From an uncultured Oscillibacter sp. (GTDB taxonomy: Bacteria > Bacillota > Clostridia > Oscillospirales > Oscillospiraceae): a stretch of 36,928 nucleotides of DNA. Location: the NCBI GenBank assembly GCA_910585165.1, contig CAJUBX010000012.1, positions 1-36,928 of the forward strand. Reading direction: 5' to 3'. Below are positions 5,987 through 13,527 of this stretch, piece after piece. The notes under the pieces are model-generated. The model did not search any database. It had not been told where the DNA came from and saw only the letters and a list, made by a program, of their open reading frames with translations. A program made the position numbers and the translations under genes. Positions within the stretch are counted from its first letter, which is position 1, and each line of letters begins with the position of its first letter.

Positions 5987-6967
5987 TTATCCCAGCCAGC
6001 CAAAGAGACCCTTGGGCTCCTCCCTGCCCTCCAGCAGGACGCCGGCGGCCTCCAGCATCTGCGCCGCGTCGGCGCGGGTGACGGCCTTCTCCATGGACTG
6101 GCTGCCGAAGCTCCCGGCGGAGAGGACGCTGACCGCCTCCATATTTCCCACGGCCTGGGCCGCCCAGGAGGGAGCCGCGTTCCGGTCCGCATACCAAACC
6201 TCCAGGTCCACATCTCCCAGGTCCAGCACTCGGTCCAGGATGGTGGCCGCCTCGTTGAAGGTGACGGCCTTCTCTCCCCGGAAGGCAATGCCCTCGGGGG
6301 TGGAGCTGCCCCGGATGATTCCGTCCGCCGCGCCCGCAGCGGCATAGGCCTTCGCCCAGGTGGGGATGGCGGAATCGTCACAAAAACCCGTCATGGTGAC
6401 GCTGGTGACCTCCCGGTCCGCCGTTTCCAGGACCATGGCGAGAAATTCGCTGCGGCTTACCGGCTGGTCCGGCTGGAAGTAATAGGAGTCCCCAATCTTC
6501 CCCCCGGTGAAGACGCCTTTTTCCGCCAGGGTCTGGGCGGCCCGGGCAGCGGGACAGCCCTCCAGGTCGGCGTAAGTGACGCCGGAACGGGTCTTGTCAA
6601 TGGTTACGCTGACCGTGGCGGGGGCCGAGGCGTGGCCCTGGCTGTCCGTGGCGGTGTAGGTGAAGCGGTCGGAGCCGGTGATGCCCTCGTCTGGGGTGTA
6701 GGTGAAGCTGTCTCCCTCAATGACGACCACGCCCTTCCGGGGCTCGTCCGCCAGGGCGAAGGTCATCTCGTCCCCCTCCGGGTCGGAGGCCAGGAACTGG
6801 CCCTGGCCGGGGATGTCCCGGTAGGTGCGGATTTCCAGGTCCCAGACCTGGGGAGCGCCCTCCTCAGGCGCGGGCCCGGCCTTCTTGCCGAACAGCGCCG
6901 AGGCGCTGCCCGTCAGCAGCACCGCCGCCAATGCCAGCAGGGCGGCTCTTGTCAGATGGTGTTTCAT
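5987..6967 (-). CDS. Exported SLH-domain protein with a cadherin-like/Ig-like domain
   Basis: A 326-aa protein with a signal peptide at residues 1-25 (MKHHLTRAALLALAAVLLTG, cut near SASA). Residues ~40-125 form a bacterial cadherin-like beta-sandwich repeat: DPEGDEMTFAL, GDSFTYTPDEGITGSDRFTY and TDSQGHASAPATVSV. Residues ~130-320 carry two or three S-layer homology repeats (TYADLEGCPAARAAQTLAEK, FQPDQPVSRSEFLAMVLE, VTRADAAQMLEAAG). SLH repeats usually anchor proteins to pyruvylated secondary cell-wall polymers. An AGGAGG site precedes the ATG. It may serve in the cell surface layer or in spore/envelope architecture; nothing shows an enzymatic domain. It lies just after the RodA-like gene but a hairpin separates them. 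Confidence 0.85.
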   Translation of the reverse strand: MKHHLTRAALLALAAVLLTGSASALFGKKAGPAPEEGAPQVWDLEIRTYRDIPGQGQFLASDPEGDEMTFALADEPRKGVVVIEGDSFTYTPDEGITGSDRFTYTATDSQGHASAPATVSVTIDKTRSGVTYADLEGCPAARAAQTLAEKGVFTGGKIGDSYYFQPDQPVSRSEFLAMVLETADREVTSVTMTGFCDDSAIPTWAKAYAAAGAADGIIRGSSTPEGIAFRGEKAVTFNEAATILDRVLDLGDVDLEVWYADRNAAPSWAAQAVGNMEAVSVLSAGSFGSQSMEKAVTRADAAQMLEAAGVLLEGREEPKGLFGWLG

Positions 6968-7032
6968 AGGAAATCATCCTCCTGTATGAATTGGTACGGG
7001 AGTAGTGTTTTCCCATTCTTTGAAATTATGCG

Positions 7033-7066
7033 GAAAACCGCCGCCCCGGAAAACTGGAGCGGCGGT
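7033..7066 (-). terminator. Hairpin downstream of the RodA-like gene
   Basis: GCCGCCCCGG and CCGCCGC arms (about 7039-7066) form a strong GC stem. On the minus strand it is followed by TTTTCC. It probably terminates or attenuates transcription before the SLH gene. Confidence 0.5.
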
Positions 7067-7075
7067 CCCGGTTTT

Positions 7076-8260
7076 TCACCGCAGCAGGCGCACCGTCCGG
7101 TGCATCTCGGGAGAGCGCTTCTTGATGCCCGACACCACCCCCATGGCCATGTACAGCGTGACCACAGAGGACCCGCCATAGCTGAAAAAGGGCAGGGTGA
7201 TGCCGATGGTGGGCATGACGAAGAGGCACATGCCGATGTTGATGACGGTCTGGAAAATCAGGATGGAGGCCATGCCTACGCAGACATAGCGGTAGAAGGG
7301 GGTCCGGGCCTTCCGGGCCACCAGCAGGATGCGGAGGATGATGGCCAGCAGCAAAATCATGATGGCGGCGCAGCCCACAAGGCCCAGCTCCTCACCCGCC
7401 ACGGAAAAAATCAGGTCCGTCTGCTTGGCGGGAAGGGCGGTGCTGATGCTCTGGGTCTGGCTGCCGTTGAGGTAGCCCTGCCCCCAGAGGCCGCCGGAGC
7501 CCAGGGCGAGCAGGCTCCGGGTCTGCTGCCAGCCTACTCCTTGAGGATAGAGGCTGTGGTCAAAAATCACCTCGAAGCGCCGCAGCATGTAGGTCATGTT
7601 CTCCGGCACCAGGTCCAGCAGCAGCACGGCGGCGGCGGCCCCGCCCGCTCCGGCGAACAGCAGGAAAAACCACCGCAGGGCAAATCCCGCCACAAAGGCC
7701 ATGCAGAGGAAGATGAACACAAACACCAGGGCGTTGCCCATGTCGCCGGAAACAACGAAGTACAGCCCGCACAGGCCCAGGGTGTGCCCCGCCACAAAAA
7801 ACGCGGAGCGGAAGGATTTCAAATCGCCCTTTTCCTCCCACAGCCACTCGATCTGCTTGGCCAGCAGAAGAACGAAGGTAATTTTCACCACCTCCGCCGG
7901 GCCGATCTGAAAGGGGACAAAGGGGAATTTCAGCCAGGCCCGGTTTCCGGTGTTGCCCGCCACGCCGAAGGGCGTCCGCAGAAGGAGGATGAAGCCTATG
8001 TTGAAGGCCAGCACCCACTTCCACTTCCGGGTGATGGACTCCAGGTCCAGCATGGAAAAAAAGATATAGACGCACACGCCCAGCAGCAGCGCCGCGGTCT
8101 GGACCTTCATCCGCCGCGCGCCCACGTCTGGGGGCAGATACCGGGTGGCGCTGAACACCAGCACGATGCCGTAGAGCGTTGCGGCGGTGCAAAGGCCCAG
8201 CAGCACCAGGTCGGCCTGCTGGATAAAGTCTGCCAGAGTGTCTTTCAGTCGGTTCAGCAT
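7076..8260 (-). CDS. rodA: RodA/FtsW/SpoVE-family (SEDS) peptidoglycan polymerase
   Basis: A 394-aa polytopic membrane protein with about ten transmembrane segments. Family-typical features include NRAWLKFPFVPFQIGPAE in the first periplasmic loop region, the long GWQQTRSLLALGSGGLWGQG / LPAKQTDLIFSVAGEELG stretch, and the C-terminal GITLPFFSYGGSSVVTLYM. SEDS proteins polymerise lipid II glycan strands with a partner class B PBP. Sequence features such as FQIGPAE and TDLIFSVAGEELG fit RodA or FtsW equally well, and the symbol is my best guess. An AAGGAG site precedes the ATG. It is transcribed divergently from tsaE. Confidence 0.85.
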   Translation of the reverse strand: MLNRLKDTLADFIQQADLVLLGLCTAATLYGIVLVFSATRYLPPDVGARRMKVQTAALLLGVCVYIFFSMLDLESITRKWKWVLAFNIGFILLLRTPFGVAGNTGNRAWLKFPFVPFQIGPAEVVKITFVLLLAKQIEWLWEEKGDLKSFRSAFFVAGHTLGLCGLYFVVSGDMGNALVFVFIFLCMAFVAGFALRWFFLLFAGAGGAAAAVLLLDLVPENMTYMLRRFEVIFDHSLYPQGVGWQQTRSLLALGSGGLWGQGYLNGSQTQSISTALPAKQTDLIFSVAGEELGLVGCAAIMILLLAIILRILLVARKARTPFYRYVCVGMASILIFQTVINIGMCLFVMPTIGITLPFFSYGGSSVVTLYMAMGVVSGIKKRSPEMHRTVRLLR

Positions 8261-8300
8261 GATACGCTCCTTGCTATCCGGGGTGGTGGGATGACAAGGT

Positions 8301-8329
8301 ATTGTACCACAAATGAAAAAACCTGTAAA
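8301..8329 (-). promoter_or_regulatory. Promoter of the RodA-like gene
   Basis: On the minus strand, -35 TTTACA (8324-8329) and -10 TACAAT (8301-8306) are 17 bp apart. It sits back to back with the tsaE promoter. Confidence 0.7.
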
Positions 8330-8345
8330 CGCCGGAAAATTTCTT

Positions 8346-8374
8346 TTTACACTTTATTTAATTTGTGGTATACT
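8346..8374 (+). promoter_or_regulatory. Promoter of tsaE-tsaB-upp
   Basis: -35 TTTACA (8346-8351) and -10 TATACT (8369-8374) are 17 bp apart, 34 bp before the tsaE start. Confidence 0.75.
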
Positions 8375-8407
8375 GAATCGACCTTACAAACGAGAGGAGG
8401 TCCGCCT

Positions 8408-8839
8408 GTGGACTACGTTTCCCGCAGCGAGGAGGAGACCGAAGACCTTGGCCGCCGCCTGGCCGCCGTTTTGGCTCCCGGGGCCGTGGTGGCCTACCGG
8501 GGGGGCCTTGGCATGGGCAAGACGGCCTTCACCCGGGGGCTGGCCCGGGGCCTGGGCTGCGAGGGCCGGGTGACCAGCCCCACCTTTACCATCGTCAACG
8601 AGTACGAGGGCGGCGGCCTGCCCCTGTTCCACTTCGACATGTACCGCCTGGAGGGCGCCGGGGACCTTTTTGACATTGGCTGGGAGGACTACCTGAACCG
8701 GGAGGGCGTGTGCGCCGTGGAGTGGAGCGAACGGGTGGAGGAGGCCCTGCCGGAGGACACGGTCACGGTTTCCTTTGCCCGCTGCCCGGAAAACGAAAAC
8801 CGGCGGATCATCACGGTGGAAGGAGTGGGACCGGTATGA
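8408..8839 (+). CDS. tsaE: tRNA t6A biosynthesis ATPase TsaE
   Basis: A 143-aa protein starting with GTG at 8408, set by an AGGAGG site at 8395-8400. The Walker A motif GGLGMGKT is at residues 32-39, followed by the family motifs SPTFTIVNEYEG, HFDMYRLEG and the Walker B-like VCAVEWSERV. TsaE binds the TsaB-TsaD complex and uses ATP in making threonylcarbamoyladenosine at position 37 of ANN-decoding tRNAs. It overlaps the next gene, tsaB, by four bases (ATGA), indicating translational coupling. Confidence 0.93.
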   Translation: MDYVSRSEEETEDLGRRLAAVLAPGAVVAYRGGLGMGKTAFTRGLARGLGCEGRVTSPTFTIVNEYEGGGLPLFHFDMYRLEGAGDLFDIGWEDYLNREGVCAVEWSERVEEALPEDTVTVSFARCPENENRRIITVEGVGPV

Positions 8840-9537
8840 AAATCCTGGCTCTGGAGACCGCCGCCAAGGCCGTCTCCGCCGCCATTACGGAGGACGGGAA
8901 GGTCCTGGCCTCCGCCTATCAGGATACGGGGCTGACCCACAGCCGGACCCTGATGCCCCTGGTGGAGCTTTTGCTGCGGAACACGGGCCTGGCCGCGGCG
9001 GATATGGACGCTTTCGCCGTCTCGGCGGGGCCGGGGTCCTTCACCGGAGTCCGCATCGGCGTTTCCGCCGCCAAGGGGCTGGCCTGGGCGGCGGACAAGC
9101 CCTGTATCCCGGTGTCCACCCTGGCGGCCCTGGCCCGGAACGTCTCGTTTTGGGACGGGCTTGCGGTCTGCGCCATGGACGCCCGGCGCCAGCAGGTTTA
9201 CAACGCCCTCTTTGAGGCGAAGGGTGGGGTCCTCACCCGCTTGACGGAGGACCGGGCCGTGGCCCTTTCGGATTTGGCGGAGGAGCTGCGGGGGGACCCC
9301 CGGCCCAAGACCGTCCTGGGGGACGGAGGGCGGCTGTGCTTTGACTTTTTGACGGCGGCGGGGGTGCCCTGCCGGCTGGCCCCGCCCCATCTGGTGAAGG
9401 AGAACGCCGTGTCCGTCGCCCTGGAGGCGGAGGAGATTGCCCGGGCCGGAGGGCTGGTTTCCGCCCAGGACCTGGCCCCGGTGTACCTCCGTCCGCCTCA
9501 GGCCGAGCGGCTGCGGCGGGAGAGACAGGGCGGCTGA
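8836..9537 (+). CDS. tsaB: tRNA t6A biosynthesis protein TsaB
   Basis: A 233-aa ASKHA-fold protein. The N-terminus MKILALETAAKAVSAAI and the motif AVSAGPGSFTGVRIGVSAAK are diagnostic of TsaB (YeaZ), the non-catalytic partner of TsaD. The start overlaps the tsaE stop. In many Firmicutes rimI and tsaD follow; here they do not, and upp comes next. Confidence 0.93.
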   Translation: MKILALETAAKAVSAAITEDGKVLASAYQDTGLTHSRTLMPLVELLLRNTGLAAADMDAFAVSAGPGSFTGVRIGVSAAKGLAWAADKPCIPVSTLAALARNVSFWDGLAVCAMDARRQQVYNALFEAKGGVLTRLTEDRAVALSDLAEELRGDPRPKTVLGDGGRLCFDFLTAAGVPCRLAPPHLVKENAVSVALEAEEIARAGGLVSAQDLAPVYLRPPQAERLRRERQGG

Positions 9538-9579
9538 ACCGGTTTGACCTCGAAAATTTCAAATAGAAGGAGCGTTTTT

Positions 9580-10212
9580 ATGAACGGAAAAGTACACGTC
9601 ATGGACCACCCGCTGGTGGCCCACAAGCTGACCATTCTCCGGGACAGGAACACCAGCGTCAAGGACTTCCGGGAACTGGTCTCCGAAATCGGGATGCTCA
9701 TCACCTACGAGGCCACCCGGGACCTGCCCCTGACCACCTGCGAGGTGGAGACCCCCATCTGCAAGACCACCGCCCCCATGCTCAAGGGCAAGAAGTTCGC
9801 CGTGGTGCCCATCCTCCGGGCGGGGCTGGGGCTGGTGGACGGCGTGCTCAGGATGGTGCCCTCCGCCCGGGTGGGCCACATCGGCCTTTACCGGAACGAG
9901 GAGACCCTGGAGCCGGTGAAGTACTTCTGCAAGATGCCCAAGGACGTGGCGGAGCGGGACGTGCTGATCGTGGACCCCATGCTGGCCACCGGCGGCAGCG
10001 CTGACGCGGCCATCGGGTTTATGAAGGAGTACGGCTGCACCACGATTAAGCTGATGGTCCTCCTGGCCGCGCCGGAGGGCATCGAGCGCATCCAGAAAAG
10101 CCACCCGGATGTGGACATCTACTGCGGCGCGGTGGATGAGCGGCTGAACGAAAACGGCTACATCGTTCCCGGCCTGGGAGACGCGGGAGACCGGATTTTC
10201 GGAACAAAGTAA
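9580..10212 (+). CDS. upp: Uracil phosphoribosyltransferase
   Basis: A 210-aa enzyme that makes UMP from uracil and PRPP (pyrimidine salvage). The PRPP-binding loop DPMLATGGSADAAI and the C-terminal uracil-recognition segment NENGYIVPGLGDAGDRIFGT are intact. The ATG at 9580 has an AGAAGGAG site at 9565-9572; an upstream in-frame ATG lacks one. It lies 42 bp after tsaB and is followed by a strong bidirectional terminator. Confidence 0.95.
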   Translation: MNGKVHVMDHPLVAHKLTILRDRNTSVKDFRELVSEIGMLITYEATRDLPLTTCEVETPICKTTAPMLKGKKFAVVPILRAGLGLVDGVLRMVPSARVGHIGLYRNEETLEPVKYFCKMPKDVAERDVLIVDPMLATGGSADAAIGFMKEYGCTTIKLMVLLAAPEGIERIQKSHPDVDIYCGAVDERLNENGYIVPGLGDAGDRIFGTK

Positions 10213-10251
10213 AAAAGCGGGGACCCCGCCTGGCGGCGGGGCCCCTTTTTT
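10211..10251. terminator. Bidirectional terminator between upp and the ABC ATPase gene
   Basis: A long GC stem (GGGGACCCCGCC with GGCGGGGCCCC, one bulge) at 10219-10245 is flanked by six A on the left and a T run on the right. It can end both the upp transcript and the converging ABC transporter transcript. Confidence 0.85.
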
Positions 10252-10257
10252 ACAAGC

Positions 10258-10980
10258 TCAGAGCACCTTGCTGAGGAAGTCTTTCAGGCGGGGGTGCCGG
10301 GGATTTCCGAAGATCTCCGCCGGAGCCCCCTCCTCCAGGACCTTCCCGTCGGCCATGAACAGCACCCGGCTGCCCACCTCCCGGGCAAAGCCCATCTCGT
10401 GGGTCACCACCACCATGGTCATGCCGTCCCGGGCCAGCTCCTTCATCACGTCCAGCACCTCGCCCACCATCTCCGGGTCCAGGGCGGAGGTGGGCTCGTC
10501 AAACAGCATCAGCTTGGGCTTCATGGCCAGGGCCCGGACGATGGCCACCCGCTGCTTCTGCCCGCCGGAGAGCTGGCTGGGGTAGGCGTCCGCCTTGTCC
10601 GTCAAATCCACCCGCTGGAGCAGGGCCCCGGCCAGCTCGTCGGCCTCCTCCTGCTTCATCAGGCCCGTGCGCACCGGAGCCAGGGTGATGTTCTTTCGAA
10701 TCGTCATGTTGGGGAAAAGATTGAAGTGCTGGAACACCATGCCCATCTGCTGGCGCACCTGGTCGATTTTCACCTTGGGGTCCGTAATCACCGTGCCCTG
10801 GAAGGTGATGGTTCCCGCAGACGGCGTTTCCAGCAGGTTCAGGCAGCGAAGGAAGGTGGACTTGCCGGAGCCGGAGGGCCCGATGACCACCACCTTCTCT
10901 CCGGGATGGATGTGCTGGGAGATATCGTCCAGCACCAGATGGTCCCCGAAGGACTTGGAGAGGTTTTTAACGTCGATCAC
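10258..10980 (-). CDS. Polar amino-acid ABC transporter ATP-binding protein (GlnQ type)
   Basis: A 240-aa ABC ATPase with Walker A GPSGSGKST, the Q-loop in MVFQHFNLFPNMT, signature LSGGQKQR, Walker B LMLFDEPTSALDP and the switch histidine in VVVTHEMGFA. The sequence style (FQHFNLFPNMTI, EMGFAREV) is that of polar/glutamine-type amino-acid importers. I chose GTG at 10980, which follows an AAGGAGG site; it overlaps the permease end by 14 bp. An ATG at 11034 would add an unconserved extension. Confidence 0.92.
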   Translation of the reverse strand: MIDVKNLSKSFGDHLVLDDISQHIHPGEKVVVIGPSGSGKSTFLRCLNLLETPSAGTITFQGTVITDPKVKIDQVRQQMGMVFQHFNLFPNMTIRKNITLAPVRTGLMKQEEADELAGALLQRVDLTDKADAYPSQLSGGQKQRVAIVRALAMKPKLMLFDEPTSALDPEMVGEVLDVMKELARDGMTMVVVTHEMGFAREVGSRVLFMADGKVLEEGAPAEIFGNPRHPRLKDFLSKVL

Positions 10981-11677
10981 TTTCCCGCAGCCTCCTTTCC
11001 AGCTTCCCCTGGAGCCAGGTGAAGATGATGACAACGGCTAAGTACATGGCGGCGATGCCAAGCAGCGGCGGCATGTAGTCGAAGGTCCGCCCGCCGATGG
11101 TGCTGGCGTAATAGAGCATCTCCGCGCCGCCGATGGCCTGGGCCAGGGAGGTGTCCTTGAACAGGGTGATGAACTCGTTGCCAAGGGAGGGCAGGATGTT
11201 CTTGAACGCCTGGGGAACGACGATAAAGCGCATGGTGTCGAAGTATCCAAGGCCCAGGGACCGGCCCGCCTCCGACTGGCCCGCGTCCACGCTCATGAGG
11301 CCCCCCCGGATGATCTCGGCAACATACGCCCCGGAGTTGACTCCCAGGCCGATGAAAGCCACCAGTATTTTGTTCCGCTGGGTGGGGAAGATGACGAAGG
11401 TCCAGATGAACAGCTGCACCAGCATGGGCGTGCCCCGGATGACGGTGGTATAAACCTGGCAGAGGATGTTCAAAACGCCCAGGGCGGGATTGTTCCGGCC
11501 CGCGCGCTGTTGGTCGTGGGCGGAGCGGATGACGGCCACCACCAGTCCCAGCAGCACGCCGAAGATCAAGGCGGTGACGGTCAGCTCCAGGGTGGTCCCC
11601 AGGCCCTGGAGGTAGAGCTTCCAGCGGCCACCCTCCAAAAAGGCGGAGGTGAAGCGCTGCGCGAGTGTCGCTTTCAT
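10967..11677 (-). CDS. Polar amino-acid ABC transporter permease
   Basis: A 236-aa membrane protein of the HisM/GlnP class with about five membrane spans. It has the permease EAA-like loop SEAGRSLGLGYFDTMRFIVV and the N-terminal family phrase GLGTTLELTVTALIFGVLLG. It sits between the binding protein and the ATPase. A hairpin (11710-11740) lies between it and the binding-protein gene. Confidence 0.92.
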   Translation of the reverse strand: MKATLAQRFTSAFLEGGRWKLYLQGLGTTLELTVTALIFGVLLGLVVAVIRSAHDQQRAGRNNPALGVLNILCQVYTTVIRGTPMLVQLFIWTFVIFPTQRNKILVAFIGLGVNSGAYVAEIIRGGLMSVDAGQSEAGRSLGLGYFDTMRFIVVPQAFKNILPSLGNEFITLFKDTSLAQAIGGAEMLYYASTIGGRTFDYMPPLLGIAAMYLAVVIIFTWLQGKLERRLRESDRR

Positions 11678-11709
11678 GGCGGGGCTCCTTTCTCTTTACA
11701 TGGTACGGG

Positions 11710-11740
11710 AAGAAGGGCGGCCTTGCGGGCCGCCCTTCTT
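11710..11740 (-). terminator. Intra-operon hairpin between binding protein and permease
   Basis: AGAAGGGCGGCC and GGCCGCCCTTCT-type arms form a near-perfect stem of about twelve pairs, 10-40 bp after the binding-protein stop. There is little T tract. It probably protects the binding-protein mRNA or partly terminates, giving more binding protein than permease. Confidence 0.6.
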
Positions 11741-11749
11741 GAACGAGGT

Positions 11750-12622
11750 TTACTCGGCGGTGATATATTTGTCCACGATGGCCTGGAAGGTGCCGTCGGC
11801 CTTCAGCTCAGCCATGGCGGCGTTGACGGCCTCCAGCAGGGCGGTGTTGCCCTTGGCAAAGCCGATGGCGTAGTCCTCCACGGCGAACTCGGTGTCCAGA
11901 ATCTCCAGGCCCTCGTTGGCGGCCACGAAGCTCTTGGCGGGCTCGTTGTCGATGACCACCGCGTCCACCTGGCCGTTGACCAGGGCCATGACGGCCAGGG
12001 CGCCGGTGTCATAGGCGGTGACATGGTCCTCGCCGTAGCCGCCGTTCTCCGGGGTGTCGGAGCAGTAAATGTAGCCGGTGGTGGCCTTCTGGCAGCCGAT
12101 CATAGCGGCGCTGGCCAGGTCGTCCAGGGACTGCACGGCGGGGTTGTCCTTCTTGACGATAACCACCTGCACGCCGGTGGCATAGCTGTCGGAGAAGTCC
12201 ATGACCTCCAGGCGCTCGTCGGTGACGGTGATGCCCGCCATGGCGATGTCGCTCTGGCCGGTCTGAACGGCGGTGAGGGCGGCGTCGAAGCCTATGTCGT
12301 CCACAACCAGCTCCAGGCCAAGCTTCCCGGCGATGGCCCCGGCCACCTCCACGTCGATGCCCTCGAAGCCGCCGGCGTCGGTGGTCATCTCATAGGGAGG
12401 GAAGGCGGCGTTGGTGGACATGTGGAGCTTGCCCTCCTCCACGGTGGTGAAGGCGGGGGCGGGCGTTTCGGTTCCGGCGCCCTGGGAATCCCCGGCGGCG
12501 GGAGCGGAGGCGTCCGCAGGAGCGGAATCCCCGGCGTTATCGGCGGGCTTGTCTCCGCCGCCGCAGGCGGCCAGGCTCAAAACCATGGCGAGAGCCAGCA
12601 TCAGCGTCAGTAACTTCTTCAT
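11750..12622 (-). CDS. Amino-acid ABC transporter substrate-binding lipoprotein
   Basis: A 290-aa protein with a lipoprotein signal peptide: MKKLLTLMLALAMVLSLAAC with lipobox LAAC. A flexible Ala/Pro/Asp-rich linker runs to about residue 55, then a family 3 solute-binding domain follows (LHMSTNAAFPPYEM, GIDVEVAGAIAGKLG, DIAMAGITVTDERLEVMDFS). The conserved FPPYE and D-rich hinge residues suit a polar or charged amino acid, but the ligand cannot be fixed from the sequence. The start at 12622 gives a proper signal peptide, and a promoter lies at 12719-12747. Confidence 0.93.
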   Translation of the reverse strand: MKKLLTLMLALAMVLSLAACGGGDKPADNAGDSAPADASAPAAGDSQGAGTETPAPAFTTVEEGKLHMSTNAAFPPYEMTTDAGGFEGIDVEVAGAIAGKLGLELVVDDIGFDAALTAVQTGQSDIAMAGITVTDERLEVMDFSDSYATGVQVVIVKKDNPAVQSLDDLASAAMIGCQKATTGYIYCSDTPENGGYGEDHVTAYDTGALAVMALVNGQVDAVVIDNEPAKSFVAANEGLEILDTEFAVEDYAIGFAKGNTALLEAVNAAMAELKADGTFQAIVDKYITAE

Positions 12623-12718
12623 AATGCAATCATCCTTTTCATCCATAAAGTCGCTGCCCGGCGGACCGGGCGCTGTCTGCAAAGCGCCAGGGGGCTTACC
12701 GCCCCTTGGACTGTGGCT

Positions 12719-12747
12719 ACCTTAACACGGGCGGGCGAATCTGTCAA
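12719..12747 (-). promoter_or_regulatory. Promoter of the amino-acid ABC transporter operon
   Basis: On the minus strand, -35 TTGACA (12742-12747) and -10 TAAGGT (12719-12724) are 17 bp apart, leaving a leader of about 90 nt before the binding-protein gene. Confidence 0.65.
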
Positions 12748-12860
12748 TACTTTTTCAGAACGCGTGCATATTTATTTGGCCTATTTCTCCAGAACTGCCG
12801 AAAAACCCCCGGGAATTAAGGCGGTTTTGTGCATTTTTGATGTGGGGCATTCAGACGGGA

Positions 12861-12884
12861 GTGAATATTTGGATGAATATTCAC
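12861..12884. promoter_or_regulatory. Perfect inverted repeat, possible operator
   Basis: GTGAATATT (12861-12869) and AATATTCAC (12876-12884) flank six bases. TGAATATTCA at 12874-12883 is itself a palindrome and resembles the TGAAT/ATTCA half-sites of ArgR/AhrC boxes. It is AT-rich in a GC-rich region and lies between the two divergent operons. Confidence 0.5.
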
Positions 12885-12971
12885 TCTCTGACGGAGCCCC
12901 TTCCCGGCGGCCCCCGGCATTTTGCCCACCGGGAGGGGGAGTTATCCGGGAAGTTTCCCCGAATCCCACAG

Positions 12972-13000
12972 TTGCGGAGCGGGTAAAACTATGCTACCAT
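12972..13000 (+). promoter_or_regulatory. Candidate promoter of the ACT-hom-lysC operon
   Basis: -35 TTGCGG (12972-12977) and -10 TACCAT (12995-13000) are 17 bp apart, about 50 bp before the first gene. Confidence 0.45.
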
Positions 13001-13056
13001 GCAAAGAGGACAAATGACCGCAACGGACGGACTGGACTGCCGGAGGGGCGGCGCGT

Positions 13057-13509
13057 ATGGAGGATGCGATGGCAAGAGCGATTAAATACTATATTGTGGC
13101 GGCGGACGCGCTGCCGGAGATTTTCGTCAAGGTGGCGGAGGCCAAGCGGATGATGCAGACCGGCGAGGCGGACACCGTGGGAGCGGCCACCCGCCTGGCG
13201 GGCATCAGCCGCAGCGCGTTCTATAAGTACAAGGACTCCGTCCAGCCCTTCAACGACATGAAGGCGGAGCACATCATCACGTTTTACGCCATGCTCAAGG
13301 ACGTGGCGGGGATTCTCTCCGGAGTGCTGGCGGTGTTCGCCTCCTCCGGGGCCAATATTCTGACCATCAACCAGAGCATCCCCACCAACGGCTGCGCGGC
13401 GGTGACCATCTCCGCCGAGACCAGCGGCCTTTCAGAGTCGCTGGAGCAGCTGATAGGGGACGTGGCCGCCCTGGAGGGCGTGCTGAAATTTGAGATTCTG
13501 GCGGGCTGA
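13057..13509 (+). CDS. UPF0735 ACT-domain protein (PheB-like)
   Basis: A 150-aa protein. Residues ~1-70 hold a helix-turn-helix-like segment (GAATRLAGISRSAFYKYKDS), and residues ~75-150 form an ACT domain (HIITFYAMLKDVAGILSGVL, GANILTINQSIPTNG). ACT domains bind amino acids. This family is often found beside hom in Firmicutes, fitting a small amino-acid-sensing regulator of threonine or aromatic synthesis. The ATG at 13057 has GGAGG 15 bases upstream; an ATG at 13069 with a closer GGAGG is an alternative. It is the first gene of a five-gene operon. Confidence 0.88.
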   Translation: MEDAMARAIKYYIVAADALPEIFVKVAEAKRMMQTGEADTVGAATRLAGISRSAFYKYKDSVQPFNDMKAEHIITFYAMLKDVAGILSGVLAVFASSGANILTINQSIPTNGCAAVTISAETSGLSESLEQLIGDVAALEGVLKFEILAG

Positions 13510-13527
13510 CGGAAAGAGGATTATGGG

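Larger units (their letters stand above)
12623..13056. other. Divergent regulatory region between amino-acid importer and aspartate-pathway operon
   Basis: No gene is visible. The stretch holds the importer promoter (12719-12747), a perfect inverted repeat (12861-12884) and a candidate promoter for the rightward operon (12972-13000). Confidence 0.6.

Noticed and set aside
12719..13000. T-box or lysine riboswitch before the transporter or the hom-lysC operon
   Set aside because: I find no T-box TGGNACCGCG sequence, and the leaders (about 90 and 50 nt) are too short for a lysine riboswitch.
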